The translations under genes and the position numbers were made by a program. 64,000 bases of DNA from Mercenaria mercenaria (taxonomy: Eukaryota > Mollusca > Bivalvia > Venerida > Veneridae), in the NCBI RefSeq assembly GCF_021730395.1, contig NC_069362.1, positions 90,908,001 to 90,972,000 of the forward strand, written 5' to 3'. Positions 34,601 to 47,499 of the stretch are shown one piece after another. Below the pieces are notes generated by a model. The model saw nothing but the letters and a program-made list of their open reading frames with translations. It was not told the DNA's origin and did not search any database. Within the stretch, counting starts at the first letter, position 1; every line of letters begins with the position of its first letter.

Positions 34601-35329
34601 ATATTAATTGAAAAATGATATAATTCCAAAACATGATTTGTCGCTGTATTGAATATTTGAGTTCAGATGCGCAGGAATATCACGAGAGAGCTGTCCGAGT
34701 AATATAATGATATGCGTCTGAATGACACCGATCTTATTAAAGAAGAAATCACTGTTCCAGATGTATTTTTCCGGCCGCGGGCTGGTATTGATTTACTTGT
34801 CCCCTAGTCAACTCGTCCCCCAGTCAGCTCGTCCCAATTTTGGTCATTTCGTGTATCCCTTGACATTTTTTTTTAGTTTTATTTTTTGTTAAAGTTTTCT
34901 AGATTATGATTAATATAATTATGATATAAACTACTAGACTGTGTTCTGTAAAATATGTTCTATATAAAAAACATGAACAGAACTTATACATATTCGGTAT
35001 CTCGTTGCATACATACAATTTAAAATATAATAATTTCTTGGTCACAAGACAAACTCATAAAATCAAGGATAAATATTAAATCTCAAGTAGAGAAAAAAAA
35101 ACACCAATTAAAAATACAACAAAAGACATATAGCATATTGAAGTCATATTTTGTGTTTGGAGAATAGACAAGTTTACGTTATTGTTGTATCAATACATGC
35201 ACGGTTGTGCATATTATACAGGTTATACAGTACCAGATAACCCTGAAAAACCTTTCACGATTAATTTATACATAAATTAAGAACAACAATAAAGTCAATT
35301 GTAGGATGCTTAAAATGTCACCATAAGTT

Positions 35330-35724
35330 TGCTGTTTTATAGTGACTTGTGTACATGGTAACAGAACTTTGTATTTACACACAAATTGGCACTGAGCCCC
35401 TTTTGGCTATAAGACACTTTTTTTGTTTATGCATTATAACTAAAATACATATTAACCTATCGATCAAAATACGTGTCTGACAATGAACTGCATAATTGAA
35501 AGCGACCAATGTACCCGCCATATACAGAGGTGCCAAGCCGCCAGGAGAGGGTCGCATTTAGTCCGTCTTCATGGCAGCACAACCTGTGTGTTGCACAGTG
35601 AGCAACACATGCATGCCCCCTACCCCACGGCGGTATTCATTATTATATTTTAAATTGTATGTATGTAACGAGATATTGTATATGTATAAGCTACTGAAAT
35701 AAAATTATGTTCTGTTCTGTTCAT
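35330..35724 (+). mobile_element. LINE-like 3' end
   Basis: The segment ends AAATAAAATTATGTTCTG followed by TGTTC repeats, the same kind of tail as at 9865-9897. The 60-codon minus frame within it is not a gene. No RT part is present. Confidence 0.45.
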
Positions 35725-36075
35725 AAAAACATGACAATTTTACTTTAAAAACTACATTTTGTTTTGCTTTATAAATACCCGATCGTATATAAAAGTACAG
35801 AGTGCATGCACGTTTCGTAGCTTAAAGTGTGCATTGACTAATGCGGCCGTGTATCTTTTTAAAGATACTTTTTGTTCAATTCTAACACGATATTAAGGCT
35901 CTGTGCATTTTGACGACATCCATCAAATACTTGGCTGTTTTGTATGGGGTTTCTTTTCCGGCTCGCCGCTATATAAAGTAATGATTGTGACGTACAAACA
36001 GTGAGTTTGTTGCGTAATAATACACTGTTTCGATCTTCTTTGTATAGGCAAACAAATAGGGTCGTGTTAGAATGA

Positions 36076-38017
36076 GTAATAAAATACTACAGTACAGTTA
36101 AATCAAATGTTGATAGAAAGACAGATTGAAACATGAGTCGGTCTTTGAAAAAAAGGACAACTCCGGTCAAGTAGCAATCGATGTTCTGTTAAAAACTATT
36201 TTAAAAGTGTTTTTCCTAAATAAGTTTATGAACATTTGTTTACAGTACTGTTAATGAAGGAGAAACAATAATATAACTCAGTATGACAGGAATCTATTGT
36301 GTTTCAATACTGAAGCATTTGTGATATTGGCGGATAACTCGAAACCTGATTTAGAAAAAAATGTAACATCCTTGAATGCGAATAAGGTTTACACCAGAAG
36401 ATTTTTTAGCAGAGCACTCATTGATACTGGTAAAAATCTCTGGGAGTCTTTGGTTATATAGTCTGTGATATTAATGAAAGACCTCTTCATAAATAACATC
36501 AGAAATAGATAAATAACATTCATTATTTCCATTTGAACATGTCTGCGCTTTATTAAATTTGTATTCACTGAATTTCTTTAGGTGTAAACCCAGTCATGTG
36601 ACATCAATTTTATCAAAAAGTATTAATCAAAGATGCTACCACTGAATATTAAAGTTAATGCTCATATTCATATTTTTCCATATTATTATATTCGGATAAG
36701 AGCACTTAATCTTGATTATCAAAACAATCAATTTCTATGTACGATAACAAGAGAGCTTTTTGTCAAATTTCAAGAATGCTCATAACTTGAAATATTATTT
36801 TGAAACTTGAGGCACGGATGGAAAACAACAAACTAAAGGTCGAACTCCTTGTTATTTTTTAGAAGTATTTATTATATTAATTTGTTGATAAAAATAACAA
36901 ATTCCCAAGCACAGTGACTTTTTACTTCCTTCAAGACATCAACAGTTCAGTTGTGTTTACCGGACTGACGTGACGAGTAACGTGAAGTCACACCATGATC
37001 ACACCATACATATATCAGTGAGAATACATTACAATTTTCTGGCCAGACTTCTGGCAAAACTTGAAAAGAAAGGAGTATCGTTCACAATATATCCTGCTAA
37101 AACGTGCCTATATACTTTAATGATACTGACAATGGTTAAGCAAAACATGGTAAAGTTATCGAAAGTAAAGCTAAACGTGTGATACAACATGACAAAGATT
37201 TATAGTTTCACAGCTATTATCAGATGAACAATTCAGTAAGAATTATAACAATACATTATTATGGTAAAATGTTTAAAATGCATTGTTCTAAATAAGTAAC
37301 AAAATTCATCAGGTTATAATAGTAACATGTTTCACTTATACATAATAGTATACACTTCGAAAAGTCGGCGAGTGTTCAATCGAAAGATGCAATCAATTAA
37401 AGAAATAGGTTATAAGAAGAGCACGTTTTAAGACAGAAGCATTAGTTGGCGCATACATAATCAATATATTATATTATAACAAAATAAAAATATGACATAT
37501 TTACAGATGGACTGGAACATGAAGTAACTACAGCATCAGTAACAGTTCTCTCAAAATTACGTCACAATCACGTACGTATGTACAAAATGAAAACAAACAG
37601 TGTGCAGAGAATATATTCTAATGATGAAGGAAACCAAAGAGAAATCAGTTGTTTTATACACTGTAGGGTACATCTATGTCACTCCTAATATGGTGTATCT
37701 CTCTAAAGAATTAACCTTGAAAAGATATGTGAAGTATACGTCGTGTTATCTAATAAAGAGTAAAATTGTTCTTGACGAGTAGTCAGATCACACGGCAATA
37801 TGATGACCACACTACATATACTTTAATTAATCCAATAATGATAGTTCGGCATAGCCATACGAAATGTGTTTACGAGATTATTTTCTACATGTAAATAAGA
37901 CTAACAACACAATAGGCTATTAAACAACGTTGGCACAATAAGCATACAATATTTCCGTCTTAAAGAAGCGGACACTGTTGGTTCATAGGATGGCACTTGA
38001 ATAATTCGATGTATAAT
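36076..38017. other. 3' flank of opsin A, no gene seen
   Basis: AT-rich. Short frames at 36970-37182 and 37600-37782 lack motifs and were not accepted. Confidence 0.4.
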
Positions 38018-38023
38018 TTTATT
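38018..38023 (-). terminator. Candidate poly(A) signal of opsin A
   Basis: AATAAA on the minus strand, about 106 bp after the stop codon of opsin A. At the corresponding place in opsin B the hexamer is changed, so B may use another site. Confidence 0.5.
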
Positions 38024-38128
38024 TTAAATCCAGTGCAATATCCTTTCTCGCAGTAATCCAAGCAATACGTGCTTCTCTAATCTCCAGGTTGTTGCACGGC
38101 CATTTCAAAGACAAAAGAACTTTTCTTT

Positions 38129-41100
38129 TCAGCACTCCACCATTGTCGGACCATGTTCCGCGACAGGAGCTACGGCATTTGGGTTAGCATTGTTCGTCGC
38201 CTAAGAAAATATTAAAGAGCTATGCTTTTTCTGTATCCAAATTTAACCTTAAATTAGCTTTTTAGTATAACAATAACCATAAATAATTATAAATTTTAAT
38301 TAATATTATTTAATATAGCTTTATGTGAGTTTCCTCATTTGTTAATGAACTACAGACATATTTATATATTATGATTTTTGTTATTACTTCGGAAGTAATC
38401 TATTAGTATTCTTAAAACAAGGGACATCACTCAGATATTTTTTCTTTGCGATTAAATTAGTCTGCGATACAACGAGTCCTATTAAATGGAGGTAATTTGT
38501 AGATAGTCTTATAACGATGCATAGCTCATTACACCTAAGTCCGAGTTTTATATTATTTTGCTTGGTAGGGTTCTTCTTATAGTCAATGACATAATGTACT
38601 TTAAGAAATCAACAAGTGCATTGTAAAAAAACAATGAGACTGGTGGGAAACACTTTTGCAAAATTTCAATCTACCAGGTGCGCTCAGATTCTTAAATGCA
38701 TTTAATAAAATAGAGTCCTAATTTCAGATAGTCGGTTAGATTTCAGATAATCCAATAGGAAACAATAAAATCATTACATAATTACCGGGTCTTCATGCTT
38801 GTCCGAGATATCGGATTCTTTCGAAGACTGTACCTTCTCCTCTTCTCGTTTTACAAGCATGTCTCTCAAGCCAGAACAGGGCAGGTTTTTGTAGAATGCT
38901 TGTCGAAACTGCTTGTTAGTTGCCACGTATATGACCGGGTTGAAGATTACCTCTGATTTGGCGGCAGCCGCTGGTATCTCCGCTAACCAGATTGGTACCG
39001 ATTCAGGGTTGCCAAACGTTTGCCAGAACGAAACGAGAGCATACGGGAACCAGCATGCCCAGAAACAAACTGAAGTATGCAAAGGGAGAACATTAGGCAT
39101 TTATGAAAATATTTCATCTTTAAGTTATGTTCAGTTTGTTGGGGAAATAGATTTTAGTTTTGCGTGCTGTGTTGGCAAATAAAACAAGTTTTGGTTCAGA
39201 TGCGTAGTAATCTAATCACGAAGACCGAACACGTTCGAATTATACCAGGAAGAGATACTAAGGTGGAATCCTCTTTTAGGCGGAATAGCCAAAAATAGGT
39301 CATTTTGCGAAACGTCTTTTAATCGACAAGACAAAACACGGTAACATCCTTCTTTGTTTATATAAAAGAAAATCTTAAAAGTGTTTGAATATTAAATATA
39401 AGAAGATCTCTTGAAATAAAGAACCCAACATCACAAACTGTTGTCAGACTCTGGCTGATGAGTTTTATCTTTAATCACATGTTTAGCGTTGCGGGAGTAA
39501 AATAATGCCATTTCATAATTTTGGTATTACAGTAGTGACGTTAACGTTTTAAAAAATGATATATCTCATTTAGTGATTTGTCGTTTTTCAATTTGGGCAG
39601 TACCATTAACTGTTAAAAGGGTGCATACCAAAAACATACTTACTGAATGGCGAACAGTGCAGGTCATGATCAGACTGCACGGATGTGCAGGCTGATACAC
39701 TGGTCCTAAAGGCCGGATCAATCATGTCCAGTGTGATAAGGGTTAATGTAAATATGTTAAAGTTGTTTTGTATGTACCACTGTTTCCGAAATTCTCAAAC
39801 AATGCAAAATATTACTTATATACAAACTATAAATATGGGTATGCTTATTGAACTATATTTCAAATGCTGCTGAAATATCTTACCACACATAATGATGCAG
39901 CTCTTCAACATCTTTCTTTCTAATTTAAGGTTCTTTCTTGCTACTCGACTTTTCATATCCCAAACCATTGTTTTGTTCACGTTAGCAACCTGTGAATGCA
40001 TGATTTAGTGATGATGACATTCTCACTGTTTTAGTTGTTTTCAAGTTTTTATCTTGTTTTAATGGTATTGAAAGGTAACTCCAATATCCAAACAGACATT
40101 AAACTGATATCAAATGGGAGATAAACTGATATCCAAACAAGATAAAGGCGATATAAAAATAGATATAATTCTGACATAAAATGAGATATAAAACTTCTAT
40201 TTGAACACGCATGATAAAGCCTAAATAAAATTTCACAGTACTTACCTATAAACCAATAATTTAATTTTCATGTTTTTGAACTTGTGTCAGATTGTTTTAT
40301 CATATTTACCAAAAACACAAGCATATGAGTGATTTCAACATTGGGGGAAGAAAAAGGTGCCAAACCTTCCCATATTTACCTCGAAAATGTTTGAACAATG
40401 AAAAAAATAAGTTCTTATCAGTGTCAGTAGACATTACCGGTACATTAATATTCTTTCAAAAATAGACTTTATTTACTGTTGTTCTGTGAACTGTAAGTTT
40501 TTGGCCAAAAGTTTGGGGTCTAAAGCATATGCTTCTCCCACGCTATACTATCCCCATCCCAGCCCCCTGACTGTACGTTCAGTAGGTCTAGTTTGGCCGA
40601 TATTTTTGGGTGTCTTCTTAACATCTGCATGATGATATTTTATAAATGCACGGACAATTGATAACTTTAATATCATATAAACCTTTTGTGCTCTCCTTGG
40701 AGTTTCTCTTTTGAAAGAAGTCGGGGCCTGTTCTGTTAAAGCTTCAAGAACTTCTCAGGATGGGTTTGATTTCGGTTTTGGCCTTTCAATTTCGTAAAAG
40801 ACTGCATTAATTCACACCATGAGCTTCACTTGCTAGATAAATTTGTTGCGAGCTTGTTTTTAAACCTTCAGACAGTAACTGTATTTTGGGTGACATTTTA
40901 TGTTAATACATGTGTTAGAAATACCAATAAAAGTACTTACCGTCATAAAAACTTTAAAGTAGGAGTATATCGTTACCAAGAGAGGTATGAAAAAGTCAAA
41001 AATAAATATTAGCATTATATACGACTTGCTGCTGTCCTCGTAATGCAGGCCGCAAAAACTTCCCGACGCTTCAAGTCCGTACGCTGACCATCCTGCAAAT

Positions 41101-41600
41101 GGCATCAAAGCCCAGAATAACCCACCGCCAAAACATGCCGCTACACATAGCGCCGCCACTCGTTTAGTAATCATCGAAGATTTCAGTGGCTTTGCTATCA
41201 CAATGTAACGGTCAACGGCGATGGCCATCATGAGATAAACTTGTGAACAACCGATAAAATAGACAATAAATCCTTCCCATGTGCACATAAAATCGCCAGC
41301 AAACCATCCGCCATTTAGAGCCGACGTAAAAGCCAAAGGGTTGCCAAAGATAACCATGGAAAAATCTCCAATAGCTAACCCTAAGATAAAAACATTTGTC
41401 GGTGATAGTAACTGCTTCGATTTATAAAACGTGAAAAGCACTAACGAATTTTCTATAAAACCTAATATTCCAACAAACATTAAGAACAATCCAACTATCT
41501 GATGTCCCCATTTAGGATAATTGAGCCTCTGAATTTCTAAATCAGACATTCCTACGTCTGTACTAGAAGAATTAGCCAAGTAGGATATATTAGAAAACAT
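38129..41600 (-). CDS. Opsin A, four exons, complete (ciliary/xenopsin-like)
   Basis: Retinal-binding photoreceptor GPCR of 373 residues. Exons on the minus strand: 41600-40941 (220 codons), 39989-39884, 39069-38786 and 38200-38129; all introns have GT/AG ends, with phases 0, 1 and 0. Start chosen at 41600 because the paralogue begins with the same MFSN. Landmarks: N4 and N10 glycosylation sites, D79 in TM2, C106, E109, DRY at 130-132, E177, C183, CWFP at 261-264, K293 for the retinal Schiff base (AAAAKSEVIFNP), NPVIY 299-303, NKQ 307-309 and a palmitoylation-type C320. E109 and E177 align without gaps to bovine E113 and E181. The tail has a Ser-rich stretch and ends in VEC. NKQ after NPxxY fits c-opsins and xenopsins and suggests Gi/Gt-type coupling (inference). 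The subclass needs a tree; RGR/retinochrome is unlikely because DRY and NKQ are intact. Confidence 0.92.
38201..38785 (-). other. Opsin A intron 3
   Basis: Phase 0, GTAATTATG donor and TTTTCTTAG acceptor. Reading through the donor would add only VIM before a stop, giving a possible short alternative tail. Confidence 0.75.
39070..39883 (-). other. Opsin A intron 2
   Basis: Phase 1, GTAAGATATT donor and TACTTCAG acceptor. It contains the TTAA-flanked MITE at 39545-39742. The intron interrupts TM6 just before the CWFP motif. Confidence 0.8.
39545..39742. mobile_element. TTAA-targeting MITE (piggyBac/Kolobok-type), copy in opsin A intron 2
   Basis: Flanked by TTAA at 39541-39544 and 39743-39746. 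It aligns in reverse orientation to 51725-51925 along its whole length, with the left end decayed. The core carries GAACAGTGCAGGTCATGATC and CTGCACGGATGTGCAGGCTG, the shared hairpin module also found in the foldback MITE family. Confidence 0.65.
39990..40940 (-). other. Opsin A intron 1
   Basis: Phase 0, GTAAGTACTT donor and CATTCACAG acceptor, placed right after TM5 (YFKVFMT). No coding sequence or recognised repeat inside. Confidence 0.8.
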
Positions 41601-41703
41601 TTTCAAAGATGAAAAAAATCGAGATACGAATAGTTTATTTTTTGTTTGTATTTTCTTTCTATCAACGAACTGAAGCAAGAATGGTAAAAAACTGTGGAGG
41701 CAT

Positions 41704-41744
41704 TTTTATATCGGTAAACGGTCAATGCATTTGTTTTCGATTGG
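41704..41744 (-). promoter_or_regulatory. Opsin A promoter: CCAAT-type box and TATA box
   Basis: On the minus strand CCAATCGAAAA (41744-41734) is followed 23 bases later by TATAAAA (41710-41704) within CGATATAAAAA. The TATA box lies about 104 bp before the start codon. The same pair with the same spacing precedes opsin B, so this is conserved since the duplication. Confidence 0.6.
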
Positions 41745-41806
41745 TTGAACAAAAACGCGGTACATTTTCTGACAAAGTACAAGTACAGATTTAATTTACA
41801 AATGGG

Positions 41807-44029
41807 AGGATTTCATCGTGTTATCAGGTGATGGCTTCATTAGTGAATAAGAATGTATTGATCTTTAATCAATCTCTCTCTGATCTCTATATTATGATCT
41901 AGATTGTGTATGTGCATGTTTATTTAATGATTCGTGCACTTGTAATTCAGATGCATCTGTTTCAGCCAAAAAACTAAAAGTAAGAAGAGCTGTCATAGAA
42001 GAAAGTGCGCTCGACTATTTTGGTTAGTTATGGACAGTGAAATAGGGCACTGCGGAGGAAGCTGGAGCTATCACTGAAGTGTTTAAAGACTCCAATGCGT
42101 ATGACTACATGTATGTTTGACAATAGTCTAAGTCTGAGTCAAATGTATTTAGTAATAACAGAGATAGGTTTAAAGTGAATAAAACATCACAGAGTTACAG
42201 AAAAAAAAAAGCATCAAACGTATAACCCGAAATTCTAAGTTAAAAGGGGGCATAATATGTGAAAACAAATGATTCAGTAGTTATGGACCGTGTGTCATAT
42301 GATTTGGAACAATCAAGTTTGAATCAAATCCATTTATAAACAACAGAAATGTGGTGAAAATGCTTAAAAAACTGAAATTCTGCGGTCATAGTGCATGAAA
42401 TATTGGTGCAAGAGAGATTATGCTTGTGTATAAATGATGTTTGTGCAATGATATGGAACAAATATTATTTTTTTTTGTTGTTGAATAAAATCCCTTCTGT
42501 AATAAAAAAATAAATTGAAAATGCATCAAAAATAACCTGAAATTCTAAGTACAATAGGGTAAAATTCATGAAAACTTGGGGTCAGAGTTATGACCTTGTG
42601 TCATATGATGTGAGAAATGATGTGGAACAACTGTTTGAATCCAATCCATTTAGTAACAACAGAGTTAAAGTAAAAGTGCACCAAAACTTTAACCTGAAAT
42701 TCTAAGTGAAAAGGGGAACAATTCATGAAATGTTGGTGCAAGAGTTATGTTTCTTGTGTCATATGATGTGGGTGATGTTGAAGAATATGTATTTTAATTT
42801 GAAGCAAATACATCAAGTAATAATAGAGATAAAGTAAAAGTGCATCAAAACTTTAACCAAGGTGTGAACGCGGAAGGTCGCCGACACCGGGAGGAGTAGG
42901 ATACCTCTCAATACATTTAATATAGTCATGACCCTGTTTGATTCATAATGTACATCTTAAGTTGTATTTTACAATTTACGTATACTGTACAAAACGGCTT
43001 ACCCACCCTTTGTCATTAAGCAAGTAACTTTAAAAGTACTGAAATAAGAGTAGAATATTGTTGGAAACATTTCAAATAAATCAAACTGTGCAATTAAAAA
43101 TATTCATTTTCCATTTTAACTAATGTGTAAAAAGTCAGAAAATACAATAAAACGTCCAAGTTCACAAAACGCAAAAAAAAATGTTAAAAAGGAGGGAAAT
43201 GACATTACAAACAGAATAAAGTCGTTTGTTATCTTATTGAAATAGTGCATTCGATAATTGTGTGTCATATAACCATTCCCCAGCGAAAAAATCAAAATCT
43301 ACACCTTTGTACTTTTGAATGGTATCCACTCGTTTTCTAAAAACATAAATATTATGTGTATATCTTTTACTTTTAAAAATGGGATGTGATAGTAAAAGGA
43401 AATGTTATATCTTCGTGTGATTTGCTATTTTTAAAAGTGTGATATGTTATTAACAGAATGTTAATCTAAATGTATGACTCATTTCAAAATAGTGCTTAAG
43501 TAATTAATAACAGATTGGCAAAATAGCAAATGGCGTTTTACCTTTTTTGTTCTCGAACAATTTTTCAGTAAGCTAAACGACGGTGTCTACCTGCCTCGCT
43601 GAAATATCATGTTGTAGACACAGGACGTGATATCACATGCAGTCACATTATACTGACACCAGGCTAACCAGTCATAGTACTGACAAGCGAGGAAACTGCT
43701 AATTCTTTTTTTTTAACTTGGCCCAACTCTTTTGCATTTTTTACTTAGAATATGACTTTTCTCCTAACGTATTTACGATAAAATATGGCTAAACAAACTA
43801 GACTGTTGCAAATGTGGGACTTATTTCGAAACTCCAGCTTAAAGTGGAAAAAAGATAGATAACACAACATAACAGCAACTCAGATACGTTATTACTTTTA
43901 TTATACACTAGTTAATATGATTATTATTATCATTTTCTTATTATACACTTAACATACAAAGTCTTTAAAAACGTGATATTGGTTATAACAACATGTTTAT
44001 ACAATCTTGTCCAATATTTTCATAGAAAG
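41807..44029. other. Junction between the two opsin blocks
   Basis: About 2.2 kb with no gene. It contains the satellite-bearing element at 42110-42925. The rest is AT-rich and unrecognised. Confidence 0.4.
42110..42925 (+). mobile_element. Satellite-bearing element with TGAAATTCTAAGT units
   Basis: Four to five diverged units of about 150-165 bp with the markers GAAATTCTAAGT (42228, 42540, 42705), TTATGACCTTGTGTCATATGATGTG-type sequence and ACATCAAAACTTTAACC. The right end is GC-rich with CGCCGACACCGGGAGGAGTAGGATA. Similar ends occur on dispersed bivalve repeats (from memory). Confidence 0.55.
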
Positions 44030-44203
44030 GTTCTAATTGAAAAATGATATATCCAAAACAGTGATTTGCCCCTGAATAAAATCATTGTTTGGAGTTCAGA
44101 TGCGGAGGAGTTAGTTTTGCAACGGCGCAACCAGAGCGATATTATAATATGTATCTAAACGACAATCAAGAACAGATCATTGAGCTATTCATGAATATTA
44201 TTT

Positions 44204-44438
44204 GAGCCGCGCCATGAGAAAACCAGTATAGTGGCTTGGCGACCAGCATGGATCCAGACCAGCCTGCGCATCCGCGCAGTCTGGTCAGGATCCATGCTGT
44301 TCGCTTTCAAAGCCTATTGCAATTAGAGAAACTGTTAGCGAACAGCATGGATCCTGACCAGACTACGCGGATGCGCAGGCTGGTCTGGATCCATGCTGGT
44401 CGCCAAGACACTATGTTGGTTTTCTCATGGCACGGCTT
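44204..44438. mobile_element. Foldback MITE, copy 1
   Basis: A 235-bp near-palindrome starting GAGCCGCGCC and ending GGCACGGCTT, flanked by ATTT on both sides (44200-44203 and 44439-44442). Arms of about 100 bp surround a loop of about 30 bp. Each arm contains AGCATGGATCC in both orientations, so each arm can also fold by itself. Frames across it are not genes. Confidence 0.85.
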
Positions 44439-44612
44439 ATTTATTAGCACTCTGCTTTTAGCCTATTGGAACTGAATAAATAAAACTTAAAAAAAACACA
44501 CACACAAAAACTATGACGTAATAATTGTGACGTACAAGTGAACTGTGGCATGATAACACACAATTTTCTGTTTTCTTTGTTTAATAGTATAAAAGGGTCG
44601 TGTTAGAAGTTT

Positions 44613-46472
44613 TCTTAAAATATAGATCGGTACTAATCAAATAATGCCTTTATCAAAAGACCTTGAAAGGTAGATCTAGTAATAAGATTTTTTTTAATCT
44701 TCAAAATATTTTGATTTAACAGTCAAAAAGTTATTTTGGTAAGACATATTCCAGTGCGCATTTCAGCCACTATGGCCTGTTTTTGTTTAAACTGTAATAT
44801 TAACTATTTCTTTGTAGGTGAATTCTTACAAATTGTTAGGATATATATTTTTATTTTATGCTAATCTGTGAAATAGTTATACTAGAATATATCAGTGCAA
44901 TACAATTGATTTTTCCACTGTTTTAAAGCAGTGGACATATTAAATGTATTCTTCATTGGTTCGGAACTACATTCGAATGCAAAAAGATATGAATTATGAA
45001 TAATCGGAAATTCTTTGCAAAATGAACTTCATAAGGATATAATTGTATACAAATACCAAAACAAACAAAGATGTAGATCTAAATTCTACCATAATAAGAT
45101 ATGAAAGAAATCTGGAAACTATATGACAATTTTTTAACATAGTTTATCGCGACGTCACGACATTAAGACGCCATAACTCAATGCACGTCACTGTGCGGAT
45201 GAAATGGGTATAATGTGAACTCGTAAACATCATACTTTACATTTTCACTTGAAGCTATGCCACCCGTAAAAATATTCATTATGGTGTTCACTCGATGAAA
45301 TATATTTCGATCTTACATTGAAACTATCAAATATTTTCTATTTATTAGAATGAATGCAAAAATTCCCTCGTAAAATACGGTGAGTATTTTTGAGTCGGCT
45401 AAACGCTTCAGCGTTTGACGAGTCCTTGCTATCGCCCGATTTCTCATTCTCATTAAATGGCCCCACAACACAGCGAACTGATGTAGTTCCATTAGATTGT
45501 CTCTAATTTCAAAGAGTTCATTGATCGTATGAAGTTCAGTTATGTCAATCCCATTTGCTATGACCAGTATACGATGTAATCTGTCAAATTTATTAAGTGT
45601 AATTGTGCAATACTCGAATAAAGCCACGTATTTTCTTCCGCGGTAACTCATTAAGCATAAACACGCATAACGATTCTGCGGGATTTGGTAATACATTTGC
45701 GCATATGATTATAAAGACTAATTTTAGGCCATTTTGTCACAAAATAGCAAATATTATGTTCACAAATTCAAATAAAAACTGCATATTAACTTATTAGACA
45801 AATTATCCATTTGTTACCCTGTCCGTTTCAAAAAATAGTCTTTAAAATCATTGCGCAAATAACAAATTTATTGCGCTATGCTTTTCATGAATTGCGCGGG
45901 CTTACCAAGCTTGCGTAACATCCAGCGAAAGACAACATATAGTTCCAGAAGATACTGCTAGTATTTTATTGAGTCGGGTACCTCTGCAAGCATTGGAATG
46001 TCTCTTATTAAAGAGTTTACCACATCGATGAAATTAAATTATGAGAGCTTCGTTTTAAATGATCCAAATAAGATATGTGCAGTACGTTAATTCTTCCGCG
46101 AGACTTCGCGGATGAATCCTAATTACATTCTGGACACTTGTCGGCGAACACACGTGACCTGTTAATAACAACGCTTCTACGACTTTGAAAATATGGACTT
46201 CGGTTTACTGAGAAAAAAAAATACTACGGAGATCGGCCAGATCAAAATGATGCAAAATCGCGAGTGGCGAAAATGCAAACGTGTACATACAACTTCGGAT
46301 AATTTGCATACGATTCAGGTCGCAAAAAAATGAAACCGTCACCCATTCTGCGTTTCATGATGACACTTGGGTTGAATTTTGCAGTCAGTAAGCGGATAAA
46401 TTATCGGGAGAAGAAGCTCTAACTGGTTTGTTTAATAACTACTAATTTTAAAAAATGATTTTATTTCTTTTT
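44613..46472. other. AT-rich stretch with one unexplained frame
   Basis: Apart from the frame at 45313-45696 nothing was recognised. Confidence 0.4.
45313..45696 (-). CDS. Unrecognised 127-codon frame
   Basis: The product has no motif that I recognise. It looks more protein-like than its surroundings: balanced composition, amphipathic segments such as NELFEIRDNLMELHQF and a basic RMRNRAIARTRQTLKRL helix. There is no upstream or downstream coding block, no clear promoter or poly(A) signal, and no counterpart in opsin block A. It may be a small gene, an exon, a transposon remnant or chance. Confidence 0.25.
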   Translation of the reverse strand: MYYQIPQNRYACLCLMSYRGRKYVALFEYCTITLNKFDRLHRILVIANGIDITELHTINELFEIRDNLMELHQFAVLWGHLMRMRNRAIARTRQTLKRLADSKILTVFYEGIFAFILINRKYLIVSM

Positions 46473-46529
46473 AGCTCATCTGATTTTTTTGAAAAAAAAT
46501 GATGAGTTATTGTCATCACTTGAGCGGTT

Positions 46530-46561
<32 letters not shown>

Positions 46562-47499
46562 TGCCTGGTTAAGTTTTATGTTTAGGTCAGCTTTTCTCCT
46601 AAACTATCAAAGCTATTGCTTTGAAACTTGGAATACTTGTTCACCATCATAAGCTGACCCTGTATAGCAAGAAACATAATTCCATCTTGCTTTTTGCAAG
46701 ATTTATGGCCCCTTTTTGTACTTAGAAAATATCAGATTTCTTGGTTAAGTTTTATGTTTAGGTCAACTTTTCTCCTAAACTATCAAAGCTATTGCTTTGA
46801 AACTTGGAATACTTGTTCACCATCATAAGCAGACCCTGTACATCAAGAAACATAACTCCATCTTGCTTTTTGCAAGAATTATTGCCCCTTTTGGACTTAG
46901 AAAATCAGTTTTCTTGGTTAAGTTTTATGTTTAGGTCAGCTTTTATCCTAAACTATCAAAGCTATTCCTTTAAAACTTGCAACACTTGTTCACCATCATA
47001 AGCTGACCCTGTACAGCAAGAAACATAACTCCATCCTGCTTTTTGCAAGATTTATGGCCCCTTTTGGACTTAGAAAATATCAGATTTCTTGGTTAAGTTT
47101 TATGTTTAGGTCAACTTTTTCTCTTAAACTATCAAAGCTATTGCTTTAAAACTTGCAACTCTTGTTCACCATCATAAGCTGACCCTGTACAGCAAGCAAC
47201 ATAACTCCATCCTGCTTTTTGCAATAATTATTGTCCTTTCTGGACTTAGAAAAATCATTTTCTTGGTTGAATATTATTTTTAAGTCAACTTTTCTCATAA
47301 ACTATCAAAGCTATTACTTTAAAACTTGCAACAGTTTTTCACCATCATAAGTGGACACTGTACATCAAGAAACATAACTCTATCCTGCTTTTTGCAAGAG
47401 TGATGGCCCTTTTTAGACTTAGAAAATCATGGGTAGGACAATATTTATATTATACAAAAAAATCAGATGAGCGTCAGCACCCGCAAGGCGGTGCTCTTG
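46473..47499 (+). mobile_element. Satellite-bearing element with 17-bp inverted ends and 3' hairpin (pearl/Helentron-like)
   Basis: GCTCATCTGATTTTTTT (46474-46490) and its exact complement AAAAAAATCAGATGAGC (47456-47472) frame the element. Inside, a GTCGGC microsatellite (about 46530-46560) is followed by five units of about 175 bp, with TTAAGTTTTATGTTTAGGTC starting at 46569, 46745, 46918, 47093 and, diverged, 47267. The right end is the hairpin AGCACCCGCAAGGCGGTGCT followed by CTTG. Subterminal inverted repeats, central satellite and terminal hairpin match the plan of bivalve pearl and other Helentron-associated elements. Confidence 0.75.

Larger units (their letters stand above)
34605..41806. 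repeat. Opsin duplication block A
   Basis: Left copy of a direct segmental duplication. Three non-coding segments match block B in the same order: 34605-34760 (GTTCAGATGCG context) with 44030-44185, 35975-36075 (TTGTGACGTACAA and GGGTCGTGTTAGAA) with 44513-44612, and the 3' flank 37960-38140 with 50985-51195. The whole opsin gene and about 200 bp upstream also match. The LINE-like tail at 35330-35724 is specific to this block. Confidence 0.75.

Noticed and set aside
41598-41678. Upstream Met at 41678 as start of opsin A
   Set aside because: It would add 26 residues not shared with opsin B; the MFSN start at 41600 matches the paralogue and the TATA spacing.
44236-44475. 79-codon frame with DPDQPAHPRS
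   Set aside because: It lies across the foldback MITE and would occur in every copy.
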